Assembly: GCA_012961565.1 (NCBI GenBank)
Contig: DTZC01000107.1
Span: 1 to 5,146, forward strand
DNA length: 5,146 bases
Direction: 5' to 3'
From: Dehalococcoidia bacterium
GTDB lineage: Bacteria > Chloroflexota > Dehalococcoidia > GIF9 > UBA5629
In this document: piece after piece, positions 4,373 to 5,146 of the stretch
Layout of the letters: every line of letters starts with the position of its first letter
Position numbering within the stretch: position 1 is the first letter of the stretch
Notes under the pieces: generated by a model
Seen by the model: only the letters and a program-made list of their open reading frames with translations
What the model was told of the DNA's origin: nothing
Database searches by the model: none
Program-made: the position numbers and the translations under genes

Positions 4373-5146
4373 CTACTTCTTGTGAGTCGGCGGCACCTGT
4401 GTTATCTGATACCATTCTTTAATCGCTGTAGCTGACAGGTTATCAACCGTAGCCACTATTTTATCAGTGCCAGCGTTTTTCCCGGTATATGAATAGCTGG
4501 CTTTGCCACTGGCATCGGTTGTAAGCTGTATTGGAGCGAAGGAATTGGCTCCTGTGTGGTTTATATACACTCTTACGTTCGCCATTGGCTTACCCTGGGT
4601 GTCATAAACGATAACGGTGACGGTATGCTGTGTGCCTAACGGATTTCTATCCTTTTCGGGGTCGATGATGATTCTGCCCGGCTGTGGCTTAACCGGCGTT
4701 ATCGGTACTGCACCTTTCTGGTAGCAGTACTTCGGAGCACCGGTGGCAGACTGTCCGCACCACATCCGCTGGTTCTGGCACAGGAAGTAGCCCGGCTGGC
4801 TTCCTTCAGCCTCTGTCAAACAGACGCATCCTGAGGGACAGACGGCTTCCACGGGCGGAGTTTGGAAGCAGTACCTGTCAGTTCCGCAGGGCATCGTTTG
4901 CCCCTGGCACAGTTGCAGTTGCCGCCTTTTCCCCTCTTCTGCTGCTAGACATTGGCACCCCGCAGGACATGCTTCCTCGACAGCTTGCTTCCAGCAATAC
5001 AAAGGCGTCTGCCGTTCGTCGTAGCCACACGGTTCCTCCTGGCACAAGGTGGCATATTGTCCATATCTTTCGTAAGCAGCATCTTTGGTCAAGCAGACAC
5101 ACCCCTGTGGACAGCTGACCTCGGCTTGCTTCCAGCAATACTTGAC
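4373..5146 (-). CDS. Cys-rich repeat protein with C-terminal Big_1 Ig-like domain, 5' end outside window
   Basis: The frame is open from the right edge (5146) to TAG at 4373-4375, giving 257 codons. The N-terminus lies outside the window, and the TTG at 5092 is an internal Leu codon rather than a likely start, because the repeat pattern continues upstream of it. From the N-terminal side it shows the tail of one Cys-rich unit (YCWKQA), then three full units of 48, 43 and about 42 residues. Each has the pattern CPxGCxCL, LCQ, CG and YC. A Pro-rich linker (PITPVKPQPG, about 4699-4670) leads to one bacterial Ig-like domain of Big_1/invasin type at about 4636-4412. That domain has HTVTVIVYDTQGKPMANVRV near its start and TTDASGKASYSYTG and AGTDKIVA in its second half. 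Disulfide-type cysteines and the Ig fold indicate an extracytoplasmic protein. No sortase motif or C-terminal membrane anchor is present, so any signal peptide or anchor must be N-terminal. The Big_1 call is firm; I cannot name a function for the Cys units. Confidence 0.85.
   Translation of the reverse strand, partial: VKYCWKQAEVSCPQGCVCLTKDAAYERYGQYATLCQEEPCGYDERQTPLYCWKQAVEEACPAGCQCLAAEEGKRRQLQLCQGQTMPCGTDRYCFQTPPVEAVCPSGCVCLTEAEGSQPGYFLCQNQRMWCGQSATGAPKYCYQKGAVPITPVKPQPGRIIIDPEKDRNPLGTQHTVTVIVYDTQGKPMANVRVYINHTGANSFAPIQLTTDASGKASYSYTGKNAGTDKIVATVDNLSATAIKEWYQITQVPPTHKK
4715..4840 (-). repeat. Cys-rich protein repeat, unit 3
   Basis: About 42 codons from CPSGCVCL to YCYQK, with cysteine spacing x3, x1, x13, x6 and x10. 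It is the last unit of the array and closes on its sixth cysteine just before the Pro-rich linker. This shows that the natural unit begins at CP and ends at YC, leaving no unpaired half-unit. Confidence 0.75.
4841..4969 (-). repeat. Cys-rich protein repeat, unit 2
   Basis: 43 codons starting at CPAGCQCL and ending before the next CPSGC. The cysteine spacing is x3, x1, x13, x6 and x5. The C6 loop is the shortest of the three (GTDRY), and the C4-C5 loop is Arg/Gln-rich. Confidence 0.75.
4970..5113 (-). repeat. Cys-rich protein repeat, unit 1
   Basis: 48 codons starting at CPQGCVCL and ending after YCWKQAVEEA. The six cysteines are spaced x3, x1, x16, x4 and x10. It has the longest C4-C5 loop of the three units, rich in Tyr and Ala. 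The tail of a preceding unit (YCWKQAEVS) lies at 5114-5140, so the array continues off the window. Confidence 0.75.
4983..5000. repeat. 18-base direct repeat, copy A
   Basis: GCTTGCTTCCAGCAATAC on the plus strand is identical to the bases at 5124-5141, exactly 141 bases (47 codons) away. It encodes YCWKQA on the minus strand in both copies and marks equivalent positions of adjacent Cys-rich units. Confidence 0.85.
5124..5141. repeat. 18-base direct repeat, copy B
   Basis: This is a perfect copy of 4983-5000 in the same orientation and codon phase, at the end of the Cys-rich unit that enters from beyond the right edge. Perfect nucleotide identity over six codons, while the rest of the units have diverged, suggests duplication or recombination between units. 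Confidence 0.85.

Noticed and set aside
4878..5138. Second minus-strand frame of 86 codons within the Cys-rich gene
   Set aside because: It lies in another frame of the repeat gene, whose reading frame is confirmed by the six-cysteine periodicity and the Ig-like domain.

Overview
This window looks like a housekeeping stretch of a bacterial chromosome with roughly balanced base composition. It carries five or six plus-strand genes packed closely together, followed by one minus-strand gene that runs off the right edge. The mix fits a Gram-positive-like or single-membrane lineage such as Chloroflexota (Dehalococcoidia): a YteA-type DksA/TraR zinc-finger protein, lspA, an RluD-family gene, an RDD membrane protein, and a gltX with a HLGN-type class I signature. 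The Cys-rich repeat protein at the right adds to that impression. The taxonomic call is an inference from gene content and gene style, not from a marker comparison.

Left part (1-1910). A short leader holds a hairpin that may end transcription of an upstream gene, and a promoter-like pair (TTGCTT-N17-TAGAAT). An overlapping three-gene unit follows: a DksA/TraR-family regulator (142-516), signal peptidase II lspA (491-1009) and an RluD-family pseudouridine synthase (981-1910). The overlaps of 26 and 29 bases point to co-transcription and translational coupling. This neighbourhood (often with ileS upstream) is common in bacteria.

Middle part (1911-4304). A gap of 84 bases with a second promoter-like pair leads to a small coiled-coil protein of unknown function (1995-2270). 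After 137 bases without a convincing gene come an RDD-family membrane protein (2408-2866), started by TTG behind a strong Shine-Dalgarno, and glutamyl-tRNA synthetase gltX (about 2871-4304), which starts within a few bases of the RDD stop codon.

Right part (4305-5146). A 68-base convergent intergenic region with an imperfect hairpin separates gltX from a minus-strand gene that is open to the window edge. Its visible C-terminal 257 codons contain three full tandem Cys-rich units (CPxGCxCL...LC...CG...YC), the tail of a fourth, a Pro-rich linker and one bacterial Ig-like (Big_1/invasin-type) domain. It is very likely a secreted or surface protein. This is the least ordinary item here and the one most worth following beyond the window. 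No RNA genes, insertion sequences, CRISPR arrays or phage features were seen.
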